Positions 15,831 to 25,520 of a DNA stretch of 64,000 bases are shown here, piece by piece. This DNA comes from Curvibacter sp. (GTDB taxonomy: Bacteria; Pseudomonadota; Gammaproteobacteria; Burkholderiales; Burkholderiaceae_C). The notes under the pieces were generated by a model, which saw only the letters and a list, made by a program, of their open reading frames with translations, made no database searches and was not told the DNA's origin. Within the stretch, counting starts at the first letter, position 1. Each line of letters starts with the position of its first letter. The stretch spans positions 1-64,000 of the forward strand of contig JADCGR010000018.1 in NCBI GenBank assembly GCA_020248905.1, in the 5' to 3' direction. A program made the position numbers and the translations under genes.

Positions 15831-17377
15831 GCGAGCGATCCGATCTCGCCGCTTCGGATGGCCGCTGCGCGCGCGCGGATGGCCTCGCGCTCGGCGTCGT
15901 CGAGGCGCTCAAGGTTCTTGACCTGCAATGCCGTGCGCGGGTTGGCCGCGAGCCGGGCTTCGTGGCGCAGCAGGAAATCCCAGTACAGCGTGGTGACAGG
16001 GCAGGCGCGTTCGCCCGTGCGTTGCGCCGGGTCGTAGCGGCAGCTGCGGCACAGCGGGCTCATGCGATCGATGTATTTGCCGCTGGCAATGTAGGGCTTG
16101 CTGGCCAACAGGCCACCGTCGGCGTACTGGCTCATGCCCAGGGTGTTGGGCAGCTCCACCCATTCCACCGCGTCCACATAGACCCCCAGGTACCAGGCGT
16201 GGACTTCCTTGGGCGTCACACCCATCAGCAGCGCATAAAGACCGGTGACCATGAGGCGCTGGATATGGTGCGCGTAGCCGTGCTTGAGGGTCTGCGTGAT
16301 GGCGTCGTGCAGGCAGGCGAGGTCGGTGCGGCCGTCCCAGTACCAGGCGGGCAGAGGCTGGTGGGCGTCGAGCGCGTTCTCCTGCTGGTAGCCGGGCATG
16401 CGGGTCCAGTAGATGCCGCGCACGTACTCGCGCCAGCCCAGCAGCTGGCGGATGAAACCTTCGGCGCTGGCCAGCGGCACCCGACCTGCGCGGTACGCGG
16501 CCTCGGCGGCGGCGACCACTTCGCGCGGGTTGAGCAGCTTGAGGTTGAGCGCGGCGCCCAGCTGCGCGTGGTAGAGCCAGGGCTCACCCGGCCAGATGGC
16601 GTCCTGCCAGGGGCCGAAGTGCGGCAGGCGTTCGGCGATGAAGGCGTCGAGGGCCTGCAGGGCCTGCTGCCGCGTGACGGGCCAGGCGAAGTGGTCCAGG
16701 GTGCCGGGGTGATCTGCAAAGAGGGAGCGGACCAGGGCCATGACCTCTCGCGTGATGGCATCGGGCTCGAACTGCGGCGGCTGTGGCAGCCACCCCGGGC
16801 CCTTGGGTCCGAAGGGCTGGCGGTTGTCTGCGTCGTAGTTCCACTGGCCGCCCGTAGGCTGGTCGCCGTCCATGAGCACTGCGTGGCGGCGGCGCTGCTC
16901 GCGGTAGAAGTACTCCATGCGCAGGCTCTTGCGGCCCTTGGCATGCGTCGCGAACTCGCGTACGGTGGTGTAGAAGTGGCGGTCCTCCCGGATGTCCAGC
17001 GGCAGGCCGGCCGCATGAGCTGTGGCCTGGAGGGCCTGCAGCACGCGCCAGTCGCCGGGGGCGGTGAGCACCAGCTCACGCGGCTGCAGGTGCGTGAGGT
17101 CGTGGGTGAGCTGCGCGGCAAGACTGCCGCGATTGTCCGGGTCATCCAGCCGGGCGTAGTGCAGAGGGCGCCGTAGTTTCTCCAGCGTCTGCGCGAAGTG
17201 ACGCATGGCGCTCAGGAACAGCGCGATGCGTGCCTGCCCCGACGTGATGTGCGTGGATTCCTCGGCCACCTCGGCCATCCACACAGCGTCCTGCGCCGGA
17301 TCGAAGCCGTCGAAGGCGCTGGACTGTTCGTCCAGCTGGTCACCCAGCACGATGACAAGGCGGCGCAGGCGGCTCAT
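15827..17377 (-). CDS. FeS-type photolyase/cryptochrome (CryB/PhrB class)
   Basis: The 516-residue protein matches the FeS-BCP class: an N-terminal [10 protein letters not shown] start, then the FAD domain with [13 protein letters not shown]. Cys355, Cys443, Cys446 and Cys459 have exactly the spacing (88, 3, 13) of the 4Fe-4S ligands known in Rhodobacter CryB. These proteins are (6-4) photolyases or light sensors. The gene starts within an ATGA overlap with the DUF2256 gene and ends in an ATGA overlap with the second photolyase-like gene. Confidence 0.92.
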   Translation of the reverse strand: MSRLRRLVIVLGDQLDEQSSAFDGFDPAQDAVWMAEVAEESTHITSGQARIALFLSAMRHFAQTLEKLRRPLHYARLDDPDNRGSLAAQLTHDLTHLQPRELVLTAPGDWRVLQALQATAHAAGLPLDIREDRHFYTTVREFATHAKGRKSLRMEYFYREQRRRHAVLMDGDQPTGGQWNYDADNRQPFGPKGPGWLPQPPQFEPDAITREVMALVRSLFADHPGTLDHFAWPVTRQQALQALDAFIAERLPHFGPWQDAIWPGEPWLYHAQLGAALNLKLLNPREVVAAAEAAYRAGRVPLASAEGFIRQLLGWREYVRGIYWTRMPGYQQENALDAHQPLPAWYWDGRTDLACLHDAITQTLKHGYAHHIQRLMVTGLYALLMGVTPKEVHAWYLGVYVDAVEWVELPNTLGMSQYADGGLLASKPYIASGKYIDRMSPLCRSCRYDPAQRTGERACPVTTLYWDFLLRHEARLAANPRTALQVKNLERLDDAEREAIRARAAAIRSGEIGSLA

Positions 17378-17535
17378 GCGCCGCCTCGCGCGCGCCGGCA
17401 GGCCTCGGAGCAGTACTTAAGCTGCTCCCAGTTCTTCTCCCACTTCTTGCGCCAGCTCATGGGTCGTCCGCAAACGCTGCATGGTTTGCTGGGCAGGGAC
17501 TGCTTGTTGCCTTTGAAGCCTGTGTGGTTGGGCAT
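17374..17535 (-). CDS. DUF2256 small zinc-finger-like protein
   Basis: The 53-residue protein reads [19 protein letters not shown] and continues with a [18 protein letters not shown] core and CSEACRRAR. The four cysteines in two C-x2-C/C-x3-C pairs suggest a zinc site. DUF2256 genes usually accompany cryptochrome/photolyase genes, and here the stop overlaps the photolyase ATG. No Shine-Dalgarno sequence precedes the ATG; instead a C10A8 tract lies 5 bases upstream. Confidence 0.9.
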   Translation of the reverse strand: MPNHTGFKGNKQSLPSKPCSVCGRPMSWRKKWEKNWEQLKYCSEACRRARGGA

Positions 17536-17540
17536 GTCGA

Positions 17541-17558
17541 TTTTTTTTGGGGGGGGGG
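17541..17558. repeat. Homopolymer tract T8G10 upstream of the photolyase operon
   Basis: Eight T residues followed by ten G residues lie just upstream of the DUF2256 start, where a ribosome binding site would be expected. Tracts this long are prone to slipped-strand mispairing. Confidence 0.9.
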
Positions 17559-17753
17559 ATGGAGAGCGTTGACTCTAACCGGGCTCGCAAGGCCCTGCTG
17601 TCACGCTGGCTGAGGGCGTGTGCTGAACCAGTCCGCACGATGGGCCGATCAAAGGCGTCGTTCGCGGTTCTTGCCACGATCCGCGTCGATTAACATCAAT
17701 GCTTACCGGGCTCCCTGCCATCTTGTGAACCCAGGCGGGACCGGCTGCTGCCC

Positions 17754-20723
17754 ATGTCTGCTCCCGAAGACCAAGACGAGATTGCCCGACTGCGTGCCGA
17801 AATACGCGCAGTACAGGCGCGTCTGGCGCAGCGCGAGCATGACTGGGAGCTGCTGGAGCGTCGCCGACGCTATGCCGAGCGTCTCTTCACGGCCGCCTTT
17901 GAGGAGAGCCCCGAGGCTATCAGCCTGTCTCGCCTCAATGATGGTCTGATTGTGGACGTCAACCGCGAGTGGCTGAGCCTCACGGGATACACGCGCGAGG
18001 AGGTGATCGGCCACACCTCGATCGAGGTCGGTCACTGGCCCGACCAGGCCGCCCGTGACGCGGTTATGAACCGCCTGCGCGATGGCGAGCGGCTGCGCGA
18101 CCAAGACGTGATCATCTACGTCAAGGGCAAGGGCAAGAGTCTGGTGCGCCTCAACAGTACCCTGGTTGATCTTGAGGGCGAGAAGCATATCCTGATGTAC
18201 CTCAAGGACATCACCGCCGAGCGTATGGCCGAGGAGTGCCTGCGCGCGGGTGAACAGGCCCTGGCCGAGAGTAACGAGAGGCTCAATGCCCAGCTAGACC
18301 TCTACGATCTAGTCGAGAACATGGCGCGGGTCGGGCACTGGACGGCGAGCCCCGATGCGAAGACCATCACGTTCTCGCACGGCCTGCAGATGCTTGCGGG
18401 GGAGGACCCCGGCGATGGATCGCGCAGTAACTCGCAGGTGAGCAGCCGCATCCATCCGGACGACCTTCCGGCTTTCGTGGCCGCGCGGCAGAGCATGGAC
18501 GGCCGAGTGTTCGAGTATCGATTCCTGCATCCCGACGGCAGCACGCACTGGCTGCGTTCGCGTATGCACCGGCACCACAATGCGAACGGCAGCGTGACCG
18601 ACCTGGGCGTGGTGCAGGACATTACGCTGGAGCACGAGGTTCGGCGCATTGAGCGGGAAAAGCTGGATTTCATCGAGAAGATCACCAGCCGCGTCCCGGA
18701 CGTGCTCTACCAGTTCCAGTACACCCGCGAGCGCCACGCGCGCTTCCCGTTCGTGAGCGAGAGCGTACGCCAGGTCTTCGGCCTTCAGCCCGAGGACGTG
18801 CGTGCCGACGCTCGCCGTCTATTTGAGCTGATCGATTCCGAGGACCGGCCGGCGCTGTTCCAGTCGATGCGCGACGCATACCGCGACGGCGCGGCCTGGC
18901 AGGGTGAGTTCCGCTTCCGCAATCCCCAGCGCGGCCTGCGCTGGGCCTTGGCCAACTGGATCACGCTGCGCGAGCCCGATGGTGAGCTGGCCTCCTATGG
19001 CGTCGTGCGCGACATCACCGACGCCAAGCTTGCCGAGGCCAGGCTGCAGGAGAGCGAAGCCCGATTCCGCAGCCTGACCGATCTCTCTTCCGACTGGTAC
19101 TGGGAGATTGACGAAAACTTCCGGTTCACCAACTTTGCAGGCTTTCGCGAGGACAAGTCCACCCTCACCCTGGCCGACAGCTTGGGCAAGACACGCTGGG
19201 AACTGGGCGCGCTGAACCTCAGCGAAGAGGACTGGCAGGCACATCGCGCGGTGCTGGAGTCGCACCAGACCTTTCGGGACCTCGAGCTGCAGCGTCTGGA
19301 CTCCAGAGGCCAGGTCTACTGGATCGCAGTCAGTGGGATGCCGGTCTTCGACGCCCACGGCCAGTTCCGCGGCTACCGCGGCATCGGTCGTGACATCACC
19401 CTGCGCAAGCAGGCCGAGGACGAGACCCAGCGTCTGGCCTTCTACGACACGCTCACCGGCCTGCCCAACCGCCGATTGCTCATGGACCGGCTGACCCATG
19501 CCCTGGTGACGAGCGCGCGCAGCCGGCGCTACGGCGCGCTGCAGTTCATCGACCTGGACAACTTCAAGGATCTCAACGATACCCTCGGTCATGACGTGGG
19601 CGACGAGCTGCTGGAGCAGGTGGCCCTGCGGCTGGTGTCCTGCCTGCGCGAGGGCGATACGGCGGCCCGCTTCGGCGGCGACGAATTCGTGGTGATGCTC
19701 GAGGACTTGAGCGACAACAATGCCGAGGCCGTGCGCCAGGCCGAGCTGGTAGGCGAGAAGATCCTGGCGCGACTGAATGCGCCCTACGAGCTGGCCGGTC
19801 GGCAGCACAGCAGCTCGCCCAGCATCGGCATCACGTTATTCAGAGGCGGCGAGCTGAGCTCGGACGAGTTGCTCAAGCGCACGGACGTGGCCATGTACCA
19901 GGCCAAGGCAGCCGGTCGCAACACCCTGCGCTTCTTCGATCCGAAGATGCAGGCCAGCGTGCTGGCGCGTGCCACGATCGACACCGACCTACGCCAGGGC
20001 CTGCAGCAAGGCCAGTTTCTGCTGCACTACCAGCCTCTGGTTGATGGGGCGCGGCATATCGTGGGCTACGAGGCGCTGCTGCGCTGGCGCCATCCCCGGC
20101 GCGGCCTGGTTTCGCCGGGCGAGTTCATCCCGGTTGCCGAGCAGACCGGCTTGATCCTGCCCATCGGGCTGTGGGTGTTGCGTGCCGCCTGCCAGCAACT
20201 GGTGGACTGGGCCAGGCAGCCCGCCACGCGCCAGCTGGATCTGGCGATCAATGTGAGCGTGCGCCAGTTCCGCCAGAGTGGTTTCGTGCAGGAGGTGCTC
20301 ACGGTGCTGGACGAAACCGGAGCCGATCCGCAGCGCCTCAAACTCGAACTGACCGAGAGCCTGCTGCTCGGCGATGTGGAGGACGGGATCCGCAAGATGA
20401 GCGTGCTGCGCGAGCGCGGCGTGCGTTTTGCGCTGGACGATTTCGGTACCGGTTACTCGTCGTTGAGCTACCTCAAGCGTCTGCCGCTGGACCAGATCAA
20501 GGTCGACCAGAGTTTTGTGCGCGACCTGCTGACCGATCCTAACGACGCCGCCATCGTACGCACCATCCTGGCCCTGGCGCAAAGCCTGGAACTGCAGGCC
20601 GTGGCCGAGGGTGTGGAGACGGAAGGGCAGCGCCGCTTCCTGCTCGACAACGGCTGCAACGCCTTCCAGGGCTATCTGTTCGGCCGGCCCGCGCCGCTGG
20701 GTCATCTGACGCTGCCGGCCTGA
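17754..20723 (+). CDS. Multi-PAS GGDEF-EAL cyclic-di-GMP enzyme
   Basis: The 989-residue cytoplasmic protein has a coiled N-terminus and about four PAS domains (starting near residues 40, 180, 300 and 440). A GGDEF domain follows with an intact GGDEF at 641 and an upstream RxxD inhibitory site (REGD). The EAL domain has EALLRW at 773 and DDFGTGYSSLSYLKRLPLDQIKVD. Both catalytic sites look intact, so it could make and degrade c-di-GMP. No membrane segment is seen, so it probably senses redox, gas or a small ligand through PAS. It is divergent from the photolyase operon. Confidence 0.93.
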   Translation: MSAPEDQDEIARLRAEIRAVQARLAQREHDWELLERRRRYAERLFTAAFEESPEAISLSRLNDGLIVDVNREWLSLTGYTREEVIGHTSIEVGHWPDQAARDAVMNRLRDGERLRDQDVIIYVKGKGKSLVRLNSTLVDLEGEKHILMYLKDITAERMAEECLRAGEQALAESNERLNAQLDLYDLVENMARVGHWTASPDAKTITFSHGLQMLAGEDPGDGSRSNSQVSSRIHPDDLPAFVAARQSMDGRVFEYRFLHPDGSTHWLRSRMHRHHNANGSVTDLGVVQDITLEHEVRRIEREKLDFIEKITSRVPDVLYQFQYTRERHARFPFVSESVRQVFGLQPEDVRADARRLFELIDSEDRPALFQSMRDAYRDGAAWQGEFRFRNPQRGLRWALANWITLREPDGELASYGVVRDITDAKLAEARLQESEARFRSLTDLSSDWYWEIDENFRFTNFAGFREDKSTLTLADSLGKTRWELGALNLSEEDWQAHRAVLESHQTFRDLELQRLDSRGQVYWIAVSGMPVFDAHGQFRGYRGIGRDITLRKQAEDETQRLAFYDTLTGLPNRRLLMDRLTHALVTSARSRRYGALQFIDLDNFKDLNDTLGHDVGDELLEQVALRLVSCLREGDTAARFGGDEFVVMLEDLSDNNAEAVRQAELVGEKILARLNAPYELAGRQHSSSPSIGITLFRGGELSSDELLKRTDVAMYQAKAAGRNTLRFFDPKMQASVLARATIDTDLRQGLQQGQFLLHYQPLVDGARHIVGYEALLRWRHPRRGLVSPGEFIPVAEQTGLILPIGLWVLRAACQQLVDWARQPATRQLDLAINVSVRQFRQSGFVQEVLTVLDETGADPQRLKLELTESLLLGDVEDGIRKMSVLRERGVRFALDDFGTGYSSLSYLKRLPLDQIKVDQSFVRDLLTDPNDAAIVRTILALAQSLELQAVAEGVETEGQRRFLLDNGCNAFQGYLFGRPAPLGHLTLPA

Positions 20724-20734
20724 GCCCCGCGGGC

Positions 20735-21625
20735 TTAAGCGCCGTCGCCTGCGTCTTTGCCCATGGGCAGGCTGAGTTTCTCCGCGCGCTGGCGGGCCAG
20801 CGCCTTGTCACCGGCGCCGGCAAACTTGCTGTACTTGTGCAGGATGGGCGCCAGCTGGCCGTAGATGCGCGGGTTGCCGGCCAGGCATTCCTTGTGTTCC
20901 AGAAACTCGGGCTCGCCCGTGAAGTTGCCGACCAGGCCACCGGCCTCGGTGACCAGCAGCGAACCCGCGGCCACATCCCAGGGGCTCAGACCCGTCTCGA
21001 AAAAGCCGTCGGTGTAGCCGGCGGCAACATAAGCAAGGTCCAGCGCGGCAGCGCCTGGCCGGCGCAGGCCTGCGGTGCGCTGCATGACCTCGCCCATCAT
21101 GGCGAGATAGGCCTGGAAGTCGTCACCCTTGCGGAAAGGGAAGCCCGTGGAGATCAGGCACTGCGAGAGCAGGGTGCGCTTGCTCACGCGGATACGGCGC
21201 TCGTTGAGGAAGGCGCCCCGGCCGCGGGTGGCGGTGAAGAGGTCATTGCGCGTGGGATCGTAGACCACAGCCTGTTCGACCTTGCCCTTGACGGCCAGCG
21301 CGATGCTGACGCAGTAGACGGGGAAGCCGTGGATGAAGTTGGTGGTGCCGTCCAGCGGGTCAATGATCCAGACGTGATCCGAATCTTTCGCACCGCGCGT
21401 GCGGCCCGTCTCCTCCCCCCAGATGGCATGGCCCGGGTAGGCGGCAAGCAGGGTTTCGATGATGGTCTCTTCGCTGGCGTGGTCCACCTCGGTCACGAAG
21501 TCGTTCACCTGTTTTTGCGAGACACGGACGGCCTCCACATCGAGCGCGGCGCGGTTGATGATGGCGCCGGCGGCGCGGGCGGCCTTGATGGCCACGTTGA
21601 GCATGGGGTGCAGGTTGGACGACAT
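20735..21625 (-). CDS. suhB: Inositol-1-monophosphatase (SuhB)
   Basis: The 296-residue protein has the metal-site motifs of the IMPase family: [30 protein letters not shown] and, late, [18 protein letters not shown]. Its length is slightly above the usual 265-275 residues because of a basic C-terminal tail. In proteobacteria SuhB also acts in ribosomal RNA antitermination. The start [10 protein letters not shown] at 21625 is supported by the start of homology. It is divergent from trmJ and ends 11 bases from the PAS-GGDEF-EAL stop. Confidence 0.92.
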   Translation of the reverse strand: MSSNLHPMLNVAIKAARAAGAIINRAALDVEAVRVSQKQVNDFVTEVDHASEETIIETLLAAYPGHAIWGEETGRTRGAKDSDHVWIIDPLDGTTNFIHGFPVYCVSIALAVKGKVEQAVVYDPTRNDLFTATRGRGAFLNERRIRVSKRTLLSQCLISTGFPFRKGDDFQAYLAMMGEVMQRTAGLRRPGAAALDLAYVAAGYTDGFFETGLSPWDVAAGSLLVTEAGGLVGNFTGEPEFLEHKECLAGNPRIYGQLAPILHKYSKFAGAGDKALARQRAEKLSLPMGKDAGDGA

Positions 21626-21760
21626 GGATTGTGAGTGCTGGCTGACGCCACAGCATGCGGCAAACGACTTCGCGGGGAGCAGGGCGGATCGCAGGACCCG
21701 GTCACCCGGCGATACGGGCGGCGACAATGGGCGTAATTTTACCCGCCCCGAAGTCTGCCC

Positions 21761-22531
21761 ATGCCCTTCGCCGCCCCGGCCCCCGGTTTCCGCACCCGTT
21801 TCGTCCTGATTCAGACCAGCCACGCTGGCAACGTGGGCGCGGCGGCGCGCGCGCTCATGGTCATGGGATTTGATGAACTGGTCCTGGTGCAGCCGCGCTG
21901 GCCCAATGTGCTGCGGCGCCAGGAAACCATCGAGCGCGCCAGTGGTGCCATTGATGTTCTGGAGCGCGCGCGCATCGTGGATACGCTGGACGAGGCGCTC
22001 GACGGCATGACCCATGTGTGCGCCACGGCCATGACACCGCGTGACTTTGGCCCGCCCACGCGCGCCCCGCGCGAGCACTTCGCGCAGCTGGTGCAGACGG
22101 CCACGCCGGATGTTGCGAGCCAGGGCGTGGCCTTCCTGTTCGGCCCGGAGCGCTTCGGCATGTGCAACGAGGATGTGTACCGCTGCCACGTGTGCCTGAG
22201 CATTCCGACGAATCCGGCTTTCGGTTCGCTCAACCTCGCCGCAGCCGTGCAGCTGGTGGCCTACGACTGGCGCCAGGCCCTGGGGGGATACAGCGTGCAA
22301 CAGGCCACGGCCAACCCGGTGCATGCCGACGCGCCGCAAGTGGCCGGTCTGCTGGCGCACCTGGAGCGGGCACTGGTGGCCGTGGACTTCCTGGACCCCG
22401 CTGCGCCCAAGAAGCTGATGCCGCGCCTCAATGCGCTTTTCAACCGCGCGCAGCTAACCCGGGAGGAAGTCCACATCCTCAGAGGTGTCGCCAAGGCCAT
22501 GCTGGAGACGGCGGGCAAGGCAAAGGGATAG
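21761..22531 (+). CDS. trmJ: tRNA (Cm32/Um32) methyltransferase TrmJ
   Basis: The 256-residue protein is a SPOUT methyltransferase: [20 protein letters not shown] at the start, and the knot motifs [16 protein letters not shown] and [25 protein letters not shown]. TrmJ methylates the 2'-OH of nucleotide 32 in tRNA anticodon loops using SAM. The gene lies 10 bases upstream of cysE and is probably co-transcribed with it. Confidence 0.92.
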   Translation: MPFAAPAPGFRTRFVLIQTSHAGNVGAAARALMVMGFDELVLVQPRWPNVLRRQETIERASGAIDVLERARIVDTLDEALDGMTHVCATAMTPRDFGPPTRAPREHFAQLVQTATPDVASQGVAFLFGPERFGMCNEDVYRCHVCLSIPTNPAFGSLNLAAAVQLVAYDWRQALGGYSVQQATANPVHADAPQVAGLLAHLERALVAVDFLDPAAPKKLMPRLNALFNRAQLTREEVHILRGVAKAMLETAGKAKG

Positions 22532-22541
22532 ACTCGCAAAC

Positions 22542-23315
22542 ATGTTCACGCGCCTGCGCTCCGATATCCGGTGCATCCTTGATCGCGATCCCGCAGCCCG
22601 GAGTGCCTGGGAGGTGCTCACGTGCTATCCGGGTCTGCATGCCATCGTGCTGCACCGCCGCGCGCACTGGTGCTGGAACCATGGTCTTCCCTGGCTGGGC
22701 CGCTTCATCTCGCATCTGAGCCGGTTCCTCACCGGCATCGAAATCCATCCCGGCGCAAAGATTGGCCAGCGGGTCTTCATCGATCACGGCATGGGCGTGG
22801 TGATCGGGGAAACCGCCGAGGTTGGCGACGGCTGCACCATCTACCACGGCGTCACGCTGGGGGGCACCTCTCTGTACAAGGGCGCCAAGCGCCACCCCAC
22901 GCTGGGTCGCGACGTTGTGGTCAGCGCCGGGGCCAAGGTGCTCGGAGGTTTCGAGGTGGGTGATGGAGCCAAGATCGGTAGCAATGCCGTGGTCATCAAG
23001 CCCGTGCCGGCGGGTGCCACCGCCGTGGGTATACCCGCGCGCATCATTCCGTCCAAGGCAGGCGAGAGCGCCGACGTGACCGCGCCGCAGCGCAAGTTCA
23101 CCGCCTATGGCATCACGCAGGAAGACGATCCGCTGTCGCAAGCCATGAAGGGCCTGATCGACAATGCAGATTCTCAGGAGCACCAGATTGCCTTGCTGTG
23201 GCAGGCGATCGAGAAGCTCTCGGCTGGCAAGCCCGCTGCGGACTGCATGCCCGGCGACGCCGCGCGTCAGCATCAGTTTGAGAAAGACAAACTCAGTCAG
23301 CTGATTGGCGAGTGA
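22542..23315 (+). CDS. cysE: Serine O-acetyltransferase
   Basis: The 257-residue protein has the left-handed beta-helix of CysE with hexapeptide repeats ([34 protein letters not shown]) and catalytic His residues in IDHG and YHGVTLGGT. It makes O-acetylserine from serine and acetyl-CoA, the committed step of cysteine synthesis. The N-terminal helical region is short, as in the compact bacterial forms, and the extra C-terminal helix follows ITQEDDPL. The convergent neighbour is an EamA-type exporter. Confidence 0.93.
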   Translation: MFTRLRSDIRCILDRDPAARSAWEVLTCYPGLHAIVLHRRAHWCWNHGLPWLGRFISHLSRFLTGIEIHPGAKIGQRVFIDHGMGVVIGETAEVGDGCTIYHGVTLGGTSLYKGAKRHPTLGRDVVVSAGAKVLGGFEVGDGAKIGSNAVVIKPVPAGATAVGIPARIIPSKAGESADVTAPQRKFTAYGITQEDDPLSQAMKGLIDNADSQEHQIALLWQAIEKLSAGKPAADCMPGDAARQHQFEKDKLSQLIGE

Positions 23316-23348
23316 ACTCCCGGCCCGCCATCTGGCGAGCATGGAGCT

Positions 23349-24224
23349 TCAGGGGTGCCGCGCTCTCGCCCCCAGCACGTTCACCACCAAACCAGCCATC
23401 ACCAGCGCCGCCGCACCGAGCTTCCAGGCCTGCAGCGGCTCGCCCAGCAGCAGCGCCGAGCTGCCCATGCCGAAGACCGGGATCAGCAGCGCCATGGGCG
23501 TGACGATGGCCGCCGGGTGCCGGGCCAGCAGCCAGCCCCAGACGCCGAAGCCAAAGAGCGTGTTGCCCAGCGCCTGCCAGAGCACGGCGGCCCACGCAGC
23601 GAGGCTGGCTTGTGGCAGGATGTCGGCCATGGCTGCCGGCCCCTCGAAGACGAGGCTCAGCAGCAGCAGCGGCGGCATGGCGAAGATGCTGTTCCAGACC
23701 ATGAAACCCAGCATGTCAACTCGACCGATGCTGCGCGAGACGACGTTGGCGCAAGCCCAGCAGAAGGCACCACCGAGGGCGAGGCCCAGGCCCAGGGGCG
23801 TGACGTCGGCATGGGTCTGCGCAAAGCTCTGCCAGGCGATGAGCGCAAAACCTGTGGTGGCCAAGGCCAGGCCCGCGAACTGGATGCGCTGCATGCGCTC
23901 GCCCTGCAGCGCGGCGACGAGCAGCAGCGTCATGAAAACCTGGGACTGCATCAACAGCGACGCTAGGCCGGGCGTGATGTCAGCCCGCATGGAAAGGAAT
24001 AGCAGGCCGAACATGAAGCCCATGAGCACGCCGTAGCCCACGAGGTAGCGCCACGCCACGGCAGGGCGCCGGATGAAGAAGACCCATGGCAGGGCGCTGA
24101 GCGCGAAGCGCAGCGTGGCCAGCAGGAGGGGCGGCAGTTCGGTGAGACCGAATTTGATGACGACGAAGTTGCTACCCCAGACCGCGACCACGGCCAGCGC
24201 GAGCAGCAGGTGCGCCAGCGGCAT
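23349..24224 (-). CDS. EamA-type DMT transporter, possible O-acetylserine/cysteine exporter
   Basis: The 291-residue protein has ten membrane segments in two EamA repeats. Segments such as VWGSNFVVIKFGLTELPPLLLA, TPGLASLLMQSQVF, FCWACANVVSR and FGVWGWLLARHP resemble E. coli EamA (YdeD), which exports O-acetylserine and cysteine. It converges on cysE, whose product would be its substrate. The functional call is inferred from similarity and context. The start at 24224 begins MPLAHLLLAL. Confidence 0.78.
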   Translation of the reverse strand: MPLAHLLLALAVVAVWGSNFVVIKFGLTELPPLLLATLRFALSALPWVFFIRRPAVAWRYLVGYGVLMGFMFGLLFLSMRADITPGLASLLMQSQVFMTLLLVAALQGERMQRIQFAGLALATTGFALIAWQSFAQTHADVTPLGLGLALGGAFCWACANVVSRSIGRVDMLGFMVWNSIFAMPPLLLLSLVFEGPAAMADILPQASLAAWAAVLWQALGNTLFGFGVWGWLLARHPAAIVTPMALLIPVFGMGSSALLLGEPLQAWKLGAAALVMAGLVVNVLGARARHP

Positions 24225-24228
24225 CAGC

Positions 24229-24822
24229 TCAGGGCCTTGGCGCGCGGATCGCCGATTTCGGACGGAAGGCCTTGCAGACCTCGTCGTTGGTTTCCATATA
24301 CGGCCCACCGATCAGGTCCACGCAGTAAGGCACGGCGGCAAAGATGCCGGCGACGATGGATTTCCCCTCCGCATCGCGCAGGCCTTCAAGCGTTTCCTGG
24401 ATGGATTTGGGCTGGCCCGGCAGGTTGATGATGAGGCTCTTGTCACGGATCACGGCCACCTGGCGCGACAGGATGGCCGTGGGCACGAACTTCAGGCTGA
24501 TCTGGCGCATCTGCTCGCCAAAGCCCGGCATCTCCTTGTGCGCCACGGCCAGCGTGGCTTCGGGCGTCACGTCGCGCAGCGCAGGGCCGGTGCCGCCGGT
24601 GGTGAGCACCAGCGAGCAGCCGGCATGCACCAGATCAATCAGCGTGGCGCTGATGCGGTCCCGTTCGTCGGGGATGAGGCGCGGCTCGAAGTTGATGGGG
24701 TTCTTGAGCGCGCGCGTGAGCCAGTCCTGCAATGCGGGCAGGCCCTTGTCTTCGTACACGCCGCTGGAGGCACGGTCACTGATGGAGACGATGCCGATCT
24801 TGATCAGGTCATGAGAGGCCAT
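24229..24822 (-). CDS. mog: Molybdopterin adenylyltransferase
   Basis: The 197-residue protein has the MoaB/Mog fold motifs IGIVSISDRASSGVYEDKG, LVLTTGGTGPALRDVTPEAT and NLPGQPKSI. It adenylylates molybdopterin before molybdenum insertion. The start at 24822 overlaps the end of darP by 14 bases and the stop lies 4 bases from the eamA-like start, suggesting one minus-strand unit darP-mog-eamA. Confidence 0.92.
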   Translation of the reverse strand: MASHDLIKIGIVSISDRASSGVYEDKGLPALQDWLTRALKNPINFEPRLIPDERDRISATLIDLVHAGCSLVLTTGGTGPALRDVTPEATLAVAHKEMPGFGEQMRQISLKFVPTAILSRQVAVIRDKSLIINLPGQPKSIQETLEGLRDAEGKSIVAGIFAAVPYCVDLIGGPYMETNDEVCKAFRPKSAIRAPRP

Positions 24823-25462
24823 GATTTTCCCTGGAATCCGCGGTGTCGACGGTGGCCAGCTGCTCGCGTACCAGTTGGAACACTTCGCGGTAGGCGCGGC
24901 CCTGGCGCGGCGCAAGGCCCTGGGAGACGGCGACCTTGTCCGCGCAAGGCGCATCCTTGCGGGCCTGGCGCACCAGGGCACGCAGCTGCTGGCTGTCGGT
25001 CTGCGGGAAATCGGCCATCCATTGCGCCAGTGCCTCGTCACTGGCAACCAGCCGGTCGCGCCATTGCTCGGCGGTGTGCAACAGCGCTGTTTCGCGCGCC
25101 GAGGGCATGTGCTGCTCGATGAGGGCGGCGCGTGCGGCCTCGCGTACCTCGGGGTCTAGCTGACGCATGAGCTTGCCCACGAACTGCATCTGGCGGCGTT
25201 TGCCTTCGAAGTTGGTGATGCGCCGGGCCTCGGCCAGGGCTTCAAGCAGCTTGTCCGGCAGGTCGAGCCGGGCCATGAGGTCCGAACGCAGGCCCAGCAG
25301 ATCTTCGCCAAGCTCTTGCAACTCGGTGCTCTCGCGCTTGAGATCGGTCTTGCTGATCTCCACGTCACCCTTGAGCTCACGCTTGAGCTCCAGGTCCAGT
25401 TCGCTGCCTTCGGCAACAAACTGGCCGCGGACGTAGTAACCTTTTTTTAGTTTGCGGGACAT
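24809..25462 (-). CDS. darP: Dual-action ribosomal maturation protein DarP (YjgA)
   Basis: The 217-residue protein is a DUF615/YjgA member: SKTDLKRESTELQELGEDLL, RRITNFEGKRRQMQFVGKLMR and FPQTDSQQLRALVRQARKD. E. coli DarP assists assembly of the 50S subunit. The start MSRKLKKGYY at 25462 gives the common basic beginning. It is divergent from pmbA across 58 bases, a pairing common in proteobacteria. Confidence 0.92.
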   Translation of the reverse strand: MSRKLKKGYYVRGQFVAEGSELDLELKRELKGDVEISKTDLKRESTELQELGEDLLGLRSDLMARLDLPDKLLEALAEARRITNFEGKRRQMQFVGKLMRQLDPEVREAARAALIEQHMPSARETALLHTAEQWRDRLVASDEALAQWMADFPQTDSQQLRALVRQARKDAPCADKVAVSQGLAPRQGRAYREVFQLVREQLATVDTADSRENHGLS

Positions 25463-25520
25463 GGGAAATATTTCTGCGGCCCTGGGGCGCGCGGGTATGG
25501 GCAAGTATCATAGCCCCGCC

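Noticed and set aside
15773-17176. A 467-codon frame opposite the FeS photolyase gene
   Set aside because: It is an antisense shadow of a gene with all four FeS cysteines and FAD motifs.
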